This document shows, piece by piece, positions 21,936 through 32,809 of a stretch of 64,000 nucleotides of DNA. How positions within the stretch are numbered: position 1 is the stretch's first letter; every line of letters starts with the position of its first letter. Source of the stretch: Cordilura impudica (lineage: Eukaryota; Arthropoda; Insecta; Diptera; Scathophagidae); NCBI GenBank assembly GCA_963682025.1, contig OY821520.1:92215992-92279991 (forward strand), given 5' to 3'. The translations under genes and the position numbers were made by a program. The notes below the pieces were generated by a model that was given only the letters and a program-made list of their open reading frames with translations, searched no databases and was not told the DNA's origin.

Positions 21936-22706
21936 TATTGTACCCTATACCACTATGTGGTTTGGGTATAATGACTTTGTGCTGCTGTTTGTAACAACCA
22001 AAAATATTTAACCTAGACCCATCTTTAATTATACCGATCGAATCAGAATCATTTTCTGAGTTGATTTAACAATGTCCGTCCGTCTGTGTGTCCATGTAAA
22101 GCTTGTAATCAAACTGCAGGTCGCAAATATGAACATATTTTGATAAAATTTGGTATATAAGCTTTTATCGGCCATGGGATGAACGCTATTGAAATTGGTG
22201 AGAATCGGTCCGTGTTCAGACATAGCCCCCATACAAATTACCCTTATGAAATCGACATAAATTGCCATAAGATCCAAATTGTCATATAGATCTTACTCAA
22301 ATTGGGTTTGTATGCGTTCATTACATCCACTAATGAGTAGTCCAAAAATGATCCCTTTGACCCCATATAGAGCTGCTTCCCGATCTTCACTTAAATCTAT
22401 TAAAAAACAAAAATATTGCACTGATTCTTCTCAAATTTTGTTTGTATATATTTTTGCAAAATACAAGAGACTTTACCAAACATGATCAGGATCGGTCCAT
22501 TTTTGGACCTAGTCCCTTTATAGATATAGCATCCGATATGAACTTTTTCATATCTGCAGCCAAAAAAATTAATAAAAATCCCACTCAAATTTGGTTTTTG
22601 CTTATTTTCAATGTCCAGTTAGTTGGGCCTAAGAGATAGGGTTTCTAAACGCATGGTATAGGGTATCGTATAGTCGGTCTAGACCGACTATAATTTTCTT
22701 ACTTGT
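21936..22706 (+). mobile_element. Helentron-like element, copy D
   Basis: Nearly full-length, inserted in the 3' region of LINE-1. It has the TACCCTATACCACTATGTGG start, a short GTCY tract (22075-22090), the GGTATAGGGTATCG inverted repeat, the 22-bp palindrome (22670-22691) and TTTTCTTACTTGTTTTT. It is very similar to copy C, so probably recent. Confidence 0.85.
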
Positions 22707-22867
22707 TTTTTTTTTTTATATTTATATTTATGTTTTATGTTTATTGCGTAATTAATTAATTTAATTTTTAAATATTTTATATGTAAACCAATTATGTAAT
22801 TGAAACTTTTCACATCCCATACTTTAAATTAAAAGATACATATCTTGTTGTATGGGGTTGTCAATTA

Positions 22868-22900
22868 AAATTCAAATTCAAATTCAAATTCAAATTCAAA
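22868..22900 (+). repeat. (ATTCAA)n tail of LINE-1
   Basis: About five ATTCAA units at the 3' end, a short-repeat tail as found in several LINE clades in place of poly(A). Confidence 0.7.
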
Positions 22901-23269
22901 CATTGAGACACCTCTGAAAAATTTTAAAAATTCTGCATATTTGTTGTAACAGTATGTTACTTACAGAACATTTTTTTGCTATATAACCATAACATATCTA
23001 TAATATTAATGTAAGGCGATTTCTTGTGACCGATGATTTGTTAAACATTTTTCTTCCGATTTTGATCAGGCATATCTTATTTGAAAGATGTTTTTATTTT
23101 TAAATTGAATTACACATACTGGGTGGCTGATGAATATTGCTACATTAAGAAACTTAAATAGCTTTTGTTTCAGTGTATGCAGTTCATTTCTCTTTTATTC
23201 ATGTTAAAGCTCATTCAATTTTATTAAATATAGCTTAATTAGTTTTTAAAATAATGGAATTTAAATGCT

Positions 23270-24640
23270 CCCCCTGCTCGTTGATGCATTTGCAGCATCT
23301 TATCAAAAATATGCTCATTACTGCTTAGAGAGTTGAAACAGGAATAGCCGCAATTGTTGCTCGAATGGATTGCTTTAGTTCATTCAAATTTATCGGTTTT
23401 GCTTTGCAGACTTCCTGTTTGCAGTAACCCCACAAGAAAACATTAGGTACGGTATGTGAAGTTTCTGGATATCAACGCAATGTAAAGTTTCTGGATATCA
23501 GCTTATTGGGAAATTTTCGTCGCAATTCTGTCATAACAGGCTGGGCTATTTGAGGAGTGGCACCATCTTGCTGGCACCATCTTGAGTTGAAAGAAATTCT
23601 TTTTCGACTTAATTCTGGATAGAAAAACTATCTCAACATGCTCAAGAAACGGTCTCCAGTAACCGTAACGGTATGACCGTTTTTTCGAAGAAGTAGGCCC
23701 CGACAATGCAGCGTGAGGAAACTGCCACACTGGGACACGAAGTGTTTGCTATTCCGTCTCATGGAGATCTTTGGGTTGGAAGCACTCCATATCGACAATT
23801 TTGTTTGTTTATATTGCCGTTTAAATCGAAATGGGCCTCGTCTGGCATAAAAAGACAGTTCAACATTTTTCCGTCCTCTTCCACCATTTGAAGCATCTTC
23901 TGGCAAAATTCCAAGCGAATCGGCAAGTCTGCTGCGTTCAGCTTATTGGCCATTTGAATTTTATATGGGAATAAGCCCAAATTATTGTCCATAATTGACT
24001 GCAATTACTGTCTGCTTAAGGTGCTATTACATGATGTGTTTTTTACATATGTACTGTCAAATTTTCCCACAACAAAAGTTGTACACATCGTGTGATACAT
24101 ATGAAACATTGTTTATGTACAATACATGAGGAAAGTCACATGTACATTTTTCAATTAGAACAGGTTCAATTTGTGCATGACAAGCTTATAAAAATACAAC
24201 ACTGCTTGTGGCGAAAGAAAAACAGAGTAAATTTTAAAAATTAATATCGAAAGAAAAATAAATTGCTTAGCATTAATTAACAATTAAAAAATATTTAACC
24301 TTTTTTTTAACAAAAATTTTTGTAAATTCACAAATTAAATCAGCTGTTGTTTACATTTAGAGGTTATGTCAAACGGAAATACATATGCACGTGTGATAGC
24401 AAAAATCATGAATCGTATGTAAAAGACAATTTTGACAGACATGAGGAATTTCATATGGATAAAAAAAGTGACAGTACATATGTAAAAAACACTTCGTGTA
24501 ATAGCACCTTTATACACATTTGAGCAGATAGCTTCTTGTCGAAACCCTTGGATTGTTTTTTATGGCAGCAGCTACAGCAGCGATTGTTTCCTCCGTCCGA
24601 ACTGAAGGGTTTCGATGGTAAGATCTTCTTTAGACTGTTT
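23270..24640 (-). pseudogene. Mariner transposase, decayed
   Basis: Read on the minus strand from ~24600 downward. First TEETIAAVAAAIKNNPRVST, the linker between helix-turn-helix units. After the MITE, DNNLGLFPYKIQMANKL and CLFMPDEAHFDLNGNINKQN (first catalytic D retained, in the form PDEAHF). Then VTVTGDRFLSML, QDGATPQIAQPVMTELRRKF (second D), and FLWGYCKQEVCKAKPINLNE followed by AVMSIFLIRCCKCINEQG. The third D region is deleted. At least four frame changes. It belongs to a different mariner lineage from the DD41D copies in this window. Confidence 0.75.
24019..24509. mobile_element. Harbinger-like MITE (491 bp) inside the mariner
   Basis: Terminal inverted repeats of about 41 bp: AGGTGCTATTACATGATGTG on the left and, reversed, AGGTGCTATTACACGAAGTG on the right, both continuing TTTTTTACATATGTACTGTC. 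A TTA duplication (24016-24018 and 24510-24512) flanks it, which is the PIF/Harbinger signature. No gene. The arms are almost identical, so the insertion is young compared with the decayed mariner it sits in. Confidence 0.85.
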
Positions 24641-24941
24641 CGTGCTCAGCAGAATTGTTAACAAGTCTCATTATAGTCCATCTGCTCGGAGGGGCGCCGC
24701 TAAGCGCGCGCCTATACACTCTTCGAACCGAAACTACGTACTCCAGTGCGTGATAGCGGCGGATAATCCAAATTCTTGTTTCAGTGTCGCAGTTATCTTT
24801 TCTTGTTAAATCTAAAGATCAGTCTGCAAAATAAAATAAAAAACTAAGCAGATTCATTAAACAGAAGTTATTCAATTTTTGGTAGCGGCTTTCACCTTGT
24901 ACATAAAATTATACAATGCTATATGTGTGTTTATTAAATGT

Positions 24942-25171
24942 AAAATTTCTTGCAAGATTCCTTTTCTTAAAAAGTAGTTTTTTTTTAAATGAGCTTAACT
25001 TAACATTTAATATTAATTTAAAAATTTATTTAAAATGTTCTTAAAAAAGTTAGTTTTTTTAAACTATCTTTCCTGAAAATAAAAACATTTTCTTAAGTAA
25101 ATTATTTCAAAAAAGTAGCTTTTCTTTTAACATTATGTTTTCTTAAAAAATACATTTTATAAAAAGATACA
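24942..25171. repeat. Decayed AT-rich satellite, outlying block
   Basis: Units such as TTCTTAAAAAAGTAGTTTTT resemble those of the main array at 26323-29290. The block is separated from it by Helitron N1, the R3 element and non-repeat DNA. Confidence 0.55.
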
Positions 25172-25545
25172 TCTATAATATTAATAGGCTAGGCGATTTC
25201 TTGTGACCGAAGCTTTGTTCTACCGTTTTATCCCGATTGTGACCAAACGTATACTATTTGAAATGTATTTCTTTTTAGCCGTTTGCAGATTTACAGATTT
25301 TTAAATTTTTTCCATTATTTTGAGTAAATTGCATTTAAATTTGCTACTAACGCATACATAAAATTATACAATATGTTATATGTGTGTTTATTAAATTTGT
25401 TAATGTGTTCGTAATAAAAATGAGTTTGTTTTTTTGTGTTGATTTGTGAATTGGCAATAATTGATTACCTTTAGGGTCTTTATTTAATGAAAAAATAAAA
25501 TTTCCTAGAATTTGCACTCGAACTTCGAGGGCTGGAATCTGCTAG
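25172..25545 (+). mobile_element. Non-autonomous Helitron, family N1, complete (374 bp)
   Basis: A precedes TCTATAATATTAATAGGC; the element ends TCTGCTAG before T. A hairpin CTCGAACTTCGAG (25517-25529) stands 12 nt before CTAG. The body (GATTTCTTGTGACCGA, AGGGTCTTTATTTAATGA) recurs at 22997 and 39059. No coding capacity. Confidence 0.85.
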
Positions 25546-25619
25546 TTTTCTTAAAAAAGCAGTCCTAAAACGTATTATATTTTAAAAAACTTTTTTTAAT
25601 AATAAAAAAAAAAAAGACA

Positions 25620-25900
25620 ATACAGTGGGGAAGGTTTAATCTTATAACTCTTTGCTTCAATTCTCATTGCATTCGTCTCACTGCAAAGATGTGAATTAAC
25701 TTCCTACCAAACAAACTATCTACTGCTTTTGGTTACTGATGAGGTTTAGTGACACTCCCCGAAATAGCTGCATAACCTGTCATGCAAAACAGAGGTCAAT
25801 TTTTGAAACAAATGTGCTAATGATTTTTGCTTTATTTAAAGTAAAAACATTTGATCTTGAGCCTGATTTATTTCTAACTCAATCAAGAAACATTACCATT
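25620..25900. other. Non-repetitive spacer within the satellite region
   Basis: Less AT-rich sequence without gene or repeat, lying between satellite blocks. Confidence 0.4.
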
Positions 25901-26030
25901 TCTTGAAAAATTACATCTTCTTAGAAAACTATATTTTATTTATTAAATAAGTAACTCTTCTTAACAGAATCCCATTTCTTAAATAATCTAACATCATAAA
26001 AAAAAAGTTTTTATTAAAACTTTTTATTAA

Positions 26031-26322
26031 AACTCTTTCTTTCCTTAGGCATATGAGCTTTGAATCTCTCCGTGACTGTATGTGACTTTGCGTGACTATT
26101 TTAAAATTAATCTTTTGTGACAACAAGTCTGTGGACCAAGTTTCAGATTGATTGGATGAGGGCAAATGGGGTTTAATTCACTCCGTGACTGTGCGTGACT
26201 ATCTTTAAGTTAATATCTGTGGCCCAAGTTTCAGATTGATGGGATGAGGGGAAATGGGGTTACCCATAGCAGACAGACAGACAGACGGATAGACGGGGAG
26301 TATGAGTTAAAAGAAAGAGTTT
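26031..26322 (-). mobile_element. R3 element (TIR + internal minisatellite), short copy
   Basis: Ends AACTCTTTCTTTCC and, reversed, AACTCTTTCTTTTAACTCAT. Inside are two units containing CCCATTTCCCCTCATCCCAT, CTGAAACTTGG and AGTCACGCACAGTCACGGAG (minus strand). A GTCT run lies near one end. Second copy at 34683-35114. Confidence 0.65.
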
Positions 26323-26763
26323 AAAAATAAATTTTTTTACAAAAGTACGTTTTCTTGAAAACGTAAATTTTATTTAAAAAAAGTATTTTTCTTAAAAAAA
26401 GTACCTTAACTCACAAAAAGTACTGTTTCTTCAAAAGTTAACTTTTTCCTAAAAAAAATCTTTTCATCAAAATGTACTTTTAATTAAAAAAAGTACCATT
26501 TCTTATAATTGTAATTTTCCTAAAGAAGTACTTTTCTTAAAAAAAGTATATTTTCTAAAAAAAATACAAAAAATTCCTTTCATTATAAAAAGCACTTTTC
26601 TTAAAAACAGGTGTTTTTATTATAAATAAAATTTTTGAAAGTATAATTTATTAAAACAGAATCTTTTTTAAGAAAAGTAAATTAAAAGAAAAATAATACT
26701 ATCTTCAAATTTATGATAAAGTTAGTTTTAAGAAAAAAGTATTTTTTAAGAAAAAATTACTAT

Positions 26764-27484
26764 TAAACAAGTAAGCAAATTATAGTCGGTCTAGCCCGAC
26801 TATACGATACCCTATACCATGGTTAAGTGACCCTATCTCTTCGGTCCAACTAATTGGATATAGCAAATAAGCATAAACCAACTTTGAGTGGCATTTTTAT
26901 TAATTTTTTTCGCTGCAGATATGAAAAAGTTCATATCGGATACTATATTTATATGGGGACTAGGTCGAAAAATGGACCGATCCTGACCATATTTGGTAAA
27001 GTCACTTATACTTTGAAAAAATATATATAAACCAAATTTGAGAAAAATCTGTGAAATATTTTTGTTTTTTAATAGATTTAAGTGAAGATCGGGAAGCAGC
27101 GCTATATGGGGGCTATGACTAAGAATTTTCCTATAGGGATTATTTTTGAACTACTACCACTAATCAGTGGATGTAATAAACACATACGAATCTATATGAT
27201 AATTTTGAACTTATGGCAATTTATGTCGATTTCATAGGGGTTATTTGTATGGGGGCTAGGTCTGAACATGGACCGATTCGCACCAATTTCAATAGCATTC
27301 ATCCGATGGCCGATGTAAGCTTATATACCAAATTTCATCAAAATATATTAATATTTGCGACCTGTAGTTTTACATGGACACACAGACGGACGGACGGACA
27401 TTGCCATTTCGAATCAAAAAGTGATTCTGAGTCGATCGGTATAATTAAAGATGGGTCTAGGACGAATATTTTTGGTTGTATAAA
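26764..27484 (-). mobile_element. Helentron-like element, copy E (minus)
   Basis: Starts with the reversed 3' end (AACAAGTAAGCAAATTATAGTCGG) and palindrome with one mismatch, then ACGATACCCTATACCATGG; GTCC tract reversed near 27385; the 5'-most ~60 bp are missing. Lies inside the satellite. The frame at 27213-27500 is antisense to the element's conserved non-coding core. Confidence 0.85.
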
Positions 27485-28361
27485 AACTGTCTTTTATTAA
27501 AAAAGTACATCTTTTTAAAAAAAAGTTATTTTTATTAAAGCAGTACCTTTTATAACAAAAGATCTCTTATTATAAAAGTACCTTATATTAAAAAAGTACC
27601 TTATATTAAAAAATTACCTTATATTAAAAAAGCACCTTTCATGAAAAAAGTGCCTTTATTAAAAAAAGTATCCCTTATTAAAATGTACCTTTTATTAAAA
27701 AAGTATTCCTTATTAAAGAAGTATTTTTTTGTTTTAAAAGTAAGTTTTTTATAAAAGTACCTTTAATAGAAAAATATCTACCTTTTGTTAAAAATGCCTT
27801 TCATTTAACTTTTAATTTTTATTAACAAAAGTAATTTTTATTAAAAAGTAAATTTTGTTAAAAATCAGCCATTGAGTAAAAAAAAGTACCTTTTATTAAA
27901 AATTTACCTTCTATGACAAAAGTACCTTTATATAGAAGTACCTTTTTTGAAAAAAGTTCCTTTATTAAAAAACTACATTTTTTTGAAAGATGCCTTATTA
28001 AAAAAGTACCCCTTATTAAGAAGTACCTTTTATTAAAAATTGCCTTTTGCTCAAATTTAAATTTTTATTAAAAAATAGTAATTTTTATTAAAAAAGTAAA
28101 TTTTATTAAAAAAGTATTTTTTATTTAAAAACTGCCTTTTATTAAAAAACTACCATTTATTAAAAAAGTAACATATATTAAAAATTTACCTTATATTAAA
28201 AAAGTACATTTTATTCAAAAAGTTAATTTTATAAAAAAGTACCTTTTATTAGAAAGTAGATTTTATTAAAAATGTACTTTTTATTAAAAAAGTACCTTTA
28301 TTTAAACAGTACCTTTTTTGAAAATATAACCTTTATTATTGATTTAAAAACTACCTTTTAT

Positions 28362-28562
28362 TTTTATATTATTTTATTAACTTACAATTTAAATTATAAG
28401 GTAATATAAGGATTAGAGAAATGGCTATGTACTATGGCATTCAGCTCGATAATAGATTTAGAATTATAATAAATATTAGTTTGTAGAGAATATGAAAGTC
28501 CCATAACAGGCTAGAATCAGCTTCATAAGCCGGTCTAAGGACTTTCATAGTATTGTGGTATT
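28362..28562. other. Non-satellite insert in the array
   Basis: About 200 bp of unrelated DNA with short inverted words ATGAAAGTCC (28490) and GGACTTTCAT (28549). Could be a small MITE; no flanking duplication recognised. Confidence 0.35.
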
Positions 28563-29290
28563 ACATTTTATTTAACAGCTACCTTTTATTAAAAAAGCAC
28601 CCCTTATTAAAAAATTAAAACGGTAAATTTTTTTAAAAAATGACCTTTAGTAAAAAATATTTTTTATTAAAAATGTACCTTTTATTAAAAAAGCAAATTT
28701 TTTTAAGAAAGTTTCCTTTCTTTAAAAAGTACCTTTTATTAAAAAATTACCTTTTATTAAAAAGTACCTTTTATTAAAAAATTACCTTTTATTAAAAAGT
28801 ACCTTTTATTAAAAACGTACCTTTTATAAAATATTACCTTTTTTTTAAAAGTAATTTTTATTAAACAAAGTACCTTTTATATAAATAACCTATTGTTAAA
28901 AAGTACTTTTTATGAAAAAACTACCTTTCATGAAAAAAGTACGTTTTTGAAAAGTACCTTTAATGAATAAAGTAGCTTTTATTGCAGAAGTACATATGTT
29001 TAAAAAAGCGTCTTTTCTTAAAAAGTATAAATTCTATAAAAAAGTCCTTTTCTTAAACAAGTGGATTTTCTTAAAAAAATATATATATATTTTCTTCATA
29101 TAAGTACATTTTCTTAAAGAAGTTTTTTTCTTTTTAAAAAAGAAACTTTTCTTAAAAAGTGAGTTGCCGTTAAAAATTGACTTTTCTTGAACAAAGTTAC
29201 TTTTTCTTAAAAAAGACTCAAATCTTAAGAAAGTACCCTTACTTACAAAAAGTTAGTTTTCTTAAAAAGTACCATTTCATAAAAAATAAT

Positions 29291-31514
29291 GTGCATCACT
29301 TTCAACGTTCTACTAGGTGCCTTACAAGCAAAAAGTGAAATCATAAGAACACAGATGATTGTGCTAGTTATTTAATTTTATATATTTTTTTTACTGATTC
29401 TATGATATCAAATTGTAATTTTTAATATTAATTTTAATACTCTCCATTTCAATTTGGTAAAGTTTATATTTTTAAGCATAGCTTTAAAGCAATGCTACAT
29501 TTAACGCATTGCAACAGAAATACTTTCAGAATTTTTTTTAGTTTTGGGTAGAGAAAAATTTAAGACCGTCACTAAAAAATATATTTTGTTTAACAGAATC
29601 TCAGATGATAAAATATAAAAAAAAAATGCATTATGGTTCTTAATGAAGAATGCTTCACTGCATCTAATTTTTAAATAATACAATACTTGAGAAGGGCGAC
29701 TAGGTAAACACTATAATGTCAATTTAATAACCAGCAAACATTATTAAATCCTTAAAATTTCTGACTAAGACTTTATCACACTTTTAGTAAAAAAGTTATT
29801 AAGAAAATGCCCCCACAGTAAAGAAATTGTAACCGTTGTTGACTGGTTGCGCATTGCATGCTTTCAATTACGAACACTTGCCTTTTTGCACTTTCTCAAA
29901 TTGTGGTAATCTCAAACACGAATTATGTCTAATTTTCTAATCTTTTTCAATGTACCTTAATTCAAAGTCTCGGAGACTTAAAACGACTAGACTTTACAAC
30001 AATTGTTTTACTAACACAACAAAACTACCAGAAGGTACACCAAGCACAAGTAACCATGATTAAGCCAGATTTTTTAAGTGTTTTACTACTTGAAGAAAAA
30101 CAAAAAAATTTAAAAAAAAAACTCAAACAATTGGAAAAAACAAAATATTTAATACAACAAACACTATTGGCAAATTGTGATTATGATGAGTAGCCCTGCT
30201 GGTAGTGGTTGGTAGTAACACCACAAATTCACTGCTAACAACCTTCACTTCAATTTTATAACAATACAACGATTTAAGGCAATTTGCCTTAAATAATAAT
30301 TAATATTTTATAAGCTAATGGAGCGAGTGCGCGAGTTGGATAGAGAGAAAGATATAAAAAACTTTGATATAATGATTTATGTGATTTCAAACATGAGATA
30401 ATGTCATTTAGAAAAACTCAAAAAATTTTAAATTAAATTAAGAAATGTTTAAAAAAAATTCAGCAATAATAAATTATATATGTAGGTATGGGGAAACGGA
30501 AAAATGTTTTTAGGAAATGCATTAACATGTGCTGTTTTTTTAAAGATTTTATTAGTTTTATAAGAGAGAAATTTTTTCCAAAAAAATTTCTTAATGCCTC
30601 CAGCCATAATGTCGTTTTAATTATTTGTCGTTTTTTTTTTTTTTTTTTTTGTTTAAAAACAAAACAATAACAACAAGTTATTGTCTTTGGCTCAATCATT
30701 AGGTCAACATGGCTGATGAATAAGTAATATTTATGAAAAAAAAAAAAAAAACAACAAAAGTAATTTGCCTTTGGCACACGCAACTCCCAAACAAAAATTT
30801 CGGCGACACGTTAATTAAGCTTAAAAATCTCAGACAAAAAAATTATTCTCCATCTACAATGCAGTTAAACCATAAGTTCCATCTCCCTCCTTAATACGTA
30901 AATCGCTGTTTTAACCATAAATAAGATCAAGTCTCTGCAGCGCATGACAAACGATCATAACTTAGCTTGAGGCCAACTTTAACCTCATACACATAGAGAT
31001 GCATGTGTGAGCATGTATATACATATGTGTGTGTAAGTACTAAACTATGCTACATATTTTCAACAACCATTATTATATTTTTCATATTGTCTTTCTTTAT
31101 TTGATGTTGTTGACGAAGTTGTGATCATCAATGTTGTCTTCTTATTAGGGGCTTTTTTCTTCACATCATCATAAGAAATGGTGGTAAACTTATGATATCA
31201 TTAGTTTTTTGTTTTTGTTTTTTGTATTGAGTTCATTTAGCTGTGGATTGACTTTAAATTATAGTCAGAACGAATCTTGAATACTCTGCAGTATTGAAAG
31301 ATCATGTGATATATTTACCATTCAAAAAATCTTTATCTGAAAAATAGAGACCTGTGGATTTAAACTGCGTTTATAGCTTCTGATTTTTTTTAATAATCTA
31401 CTCGTCCTTTGGTGTTGGTATCTATGTCAAATGGAATTGGAGCATATGAACTATTTGCTTTATCATACCATTTCAAAACTTTAATCATTTTTAGAATTTT
31501 TTTTAGATTTTTTT
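29291..31514. other. Apparently single-copy, non-coding DNA
   Basis: No repeat of this window recurs here. Contains poly(A)/poly(T) runs at 30625-30651 and 30735-30752, and a 45-codon frame at 30056 listed separately. Frames near 29501 and 30460 are low complexity. It could be intron or gene flank, but no exon is recognisable. Confidence 0.4.
30056..30193 (+). CDS. Possible small ORF, 45 codons
   Basis: ATG in a good insect context (AACCATGAT) opens MIKPDFLSVLLLEEKQKN, followed by a Lys/Leu/Gln-rich heptad-like stretch and ending in NCDYDE. It would form a short amphipathic helix or coiled coil. In such AT-rich DNA a 45-codon frame is somewhat unusual, but chance cannot be excluded and no family is recognised. 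Confidence 0.2.
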   Translation: MIKPDFLSVLLLEEKQKNLKKKLKQLEKTKYLIQQTLLANCDYDE

Positions 31515-32553
31515 ATGTGTAACGAAATAAAAAATTTTTTTAATGAGCGACGTATTAATTTTTTAATTTTGAAAAAAAACAACATAAAATTTTATTACCA
31601 TTTCACTAATAGGCCTAGACGGATGAAATTTTTTAGGTCCTCCACATCATTTGTTTTCGAAAGATTTTGCTGGAAATTTCCATTCACAGTTTTGGTGAAA
31701 CTAAAGTGGTTGCTCTGGATATTTCTAAGACTTACGATCGTGTGTGGCACGGCGCATTAATATCAAAGCTTATGGTATTTGGGGTCAGTATTGACTTTTC
31801 TCGATTTATATATATTTGCTCAGAATTCGAACAAGGCGATGGGGTGTCATCCAACGAGTTTTAGCTTAATTCGGGTACTGTTCTATTTTGCTCTCTTTTC
31901 TTTTTCTTTCTTAATGGCCTTCTTAGTGAAACCTTCAATCCAATCTACTAATTCGTAGATGGCAGCAATATTTTTCAATTATTTTCCTTTAATTGCAGGC
32001 CAAGCCTTTGAGTAATGACATACACAAGCAAGACCTGTTTACAATCTTCGAGTGCGGTAGAGCGAATAGGGTTTATTTGAATGCGCGAAAGATTTGATGT
32101 TGTCTGTATAGGTCTTGAGGAATCGGATACTCTTGATATTCTGGGTATGAGAATTCAATGCGATGTCCGTTGGAACAAAATATTTTTCAAGTGTCGAAAG
32201 GCGCATTCAAGTGTCTTGGTTTTCTAAAACGGTGCGAAAATTACTTCACTTCTTCTAATATCCTTAAAATATATTCTACCTATATCCGTCCGAAAATGAA
32301 ATACACCTCTTACATATGGGTATTCAAATTAGAGTATCCAACCCTCGTTAGAACTTCGTCGGTATATGGTATATATTATGAAACGCTGTTCTCTAAATTC
32401 TACCTTGGAAAATATTCTGTTGAGATTAGCGAACTCATTCCAAGAGCCCGAGTTTCAGTTCGTGCTACCCGCTTCTCTAGTAAATCTCATCCGTTTATAG
32501 TCTATAGTCCGGCATGTGGAATAAACTCCCCACACAAGTCTTTCGTGACACTT
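31515..32553 (+). pseudogene. LINE-3 reverse transcriptase, decayed
   Basis: Frame fragments spell a LINE RT. ETKVVALDISKTYDRVWHGA (palm motif with D) at ~31695 is followed by LNSGTVLF (from a lost GVPQG box), FLNGLLSETFNPIY, and FVDGSN where a YADD box is expected. Further on come SKGAFKCLGFLKRCENYFT and YIRPKMKYTSYIW, then PRARVSVRATRFSSKSHPF. Both catalytic boxes are lost, so it is dead. LINE-2 interrupts its last codons at 32553; the end (FRDTYTY then stop) is at 34238-34265. Confidence 0.75.
32542..32553 (+). repeat. 12-bp target duplication around LINE-2
   Basis: TTCGTGACACTT occurs at 32542-32553 and again at 34238-34249, on the two sides of LINE-2. Confidence 0.85.
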
Positions 32554-32809
32554 TAAATTAGGTTAGGTTAGGTTGAAAGTGGCTGCTAAACCAAAGGAAA
32601 AGCACACTTAGAATCTGGGGTCCATTGTGATACCATGGGACGAATAGGTGTTCCCCTCAGTCCCCACCGTAGAACCAGTTTGAGCTCCTGATGAAGCCCC
32701 TGATATGTGAAATGTCAACATTTGAGAGATCAGAGAGATCGTGAGGAAACGGCGATCCCAATGTTCGCAGTCTCGTTCTGGAGAACGCCGGGATAGCAAA
32801 GGAAGTGTT

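Larger units (their letters stand above)
15018..22905 (+). mobile_element. LINE-1 (Jockey/CR1-like non-LTR retrotransposon), split by two insertions
   Basis: The element runs ORF1 remnant, APE endonuclease (15532-16124), reverse transcriptase (20430-21804), then a 3' tail with (ATTCAA)n at 22868-22900. It is split inside the endonuclease by a DDE transposon (16125-19669) and in the 3' region by Helentron copy D (21936-22706). Without these it would be about 3.6 kb, consistent with a 5'-truncated LINE. Frameshifts make it inactive. Confidence 0.8.
23119..24899 (-). mobile_element. Mariner-family transposon, split by a Harbinger-like MITE
   Basis: Flanked by a TA duplication (23117-23118 and 24900-24901). 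The Helitron sequence around it closes to ACGCATACATAAAATT-like family sequence when one TA and the element are removed. Without the 491-bp MITE inside, the element is 1290 bp, the usual mariner length. The TIRs are badly decayed (CTGGGTGGCTGATG against CAAGGTGAAAGCC). Confidence 0.8.
22997..24941 (+). mobile_element. Helitron N1 copy split by a mariner
   Basis: The 5' end TCTATAATATTAATGTAAGG follows an A and matches the complete copy at 25172. The copy runs to ACACATA (23118), is broken by the mariner, and resumes at 24902 with CATAAAATTATACAATGCTA, the next bases of the family. Its 3' end after ~24941 is lost. Confidence 0.8.
26323..29290. repeat. AT-rich satellite / degenerate tandem array, ~18-bp unit
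   Basis: About 2 kb of diverged units centred on ACCTTTTATTAAAAAAGT repeat head to tail, interrupted by Helentron copy E (26764-27484) and by a ~200-bp non-repeat piece (28362-28562). Around 28720-28815 alternating AAAAAATT and AAAAAGT ends give a higher-order doublet. Toward both edges the unit drifts to TTCTTAAAAAAGTA. No gene. Array length and decay suggest an old minisatellite. Confidence 0.85.

Noticed and set aside
26323..29290. Regular short repeats that might suggest a CRISPR-like array
   Set aside because: Units are contiguous and degenerate with no unique spacers, and the genome is eukaryotic.
32558..32574. TTAGGTTAGGTTAGGTT, resembling the insect telomere repeat
   Set aside because: It is the short-repeat 3' tail of LINE-2, inside its 12-bp target duplication; flies lack TTAGG telomeres.
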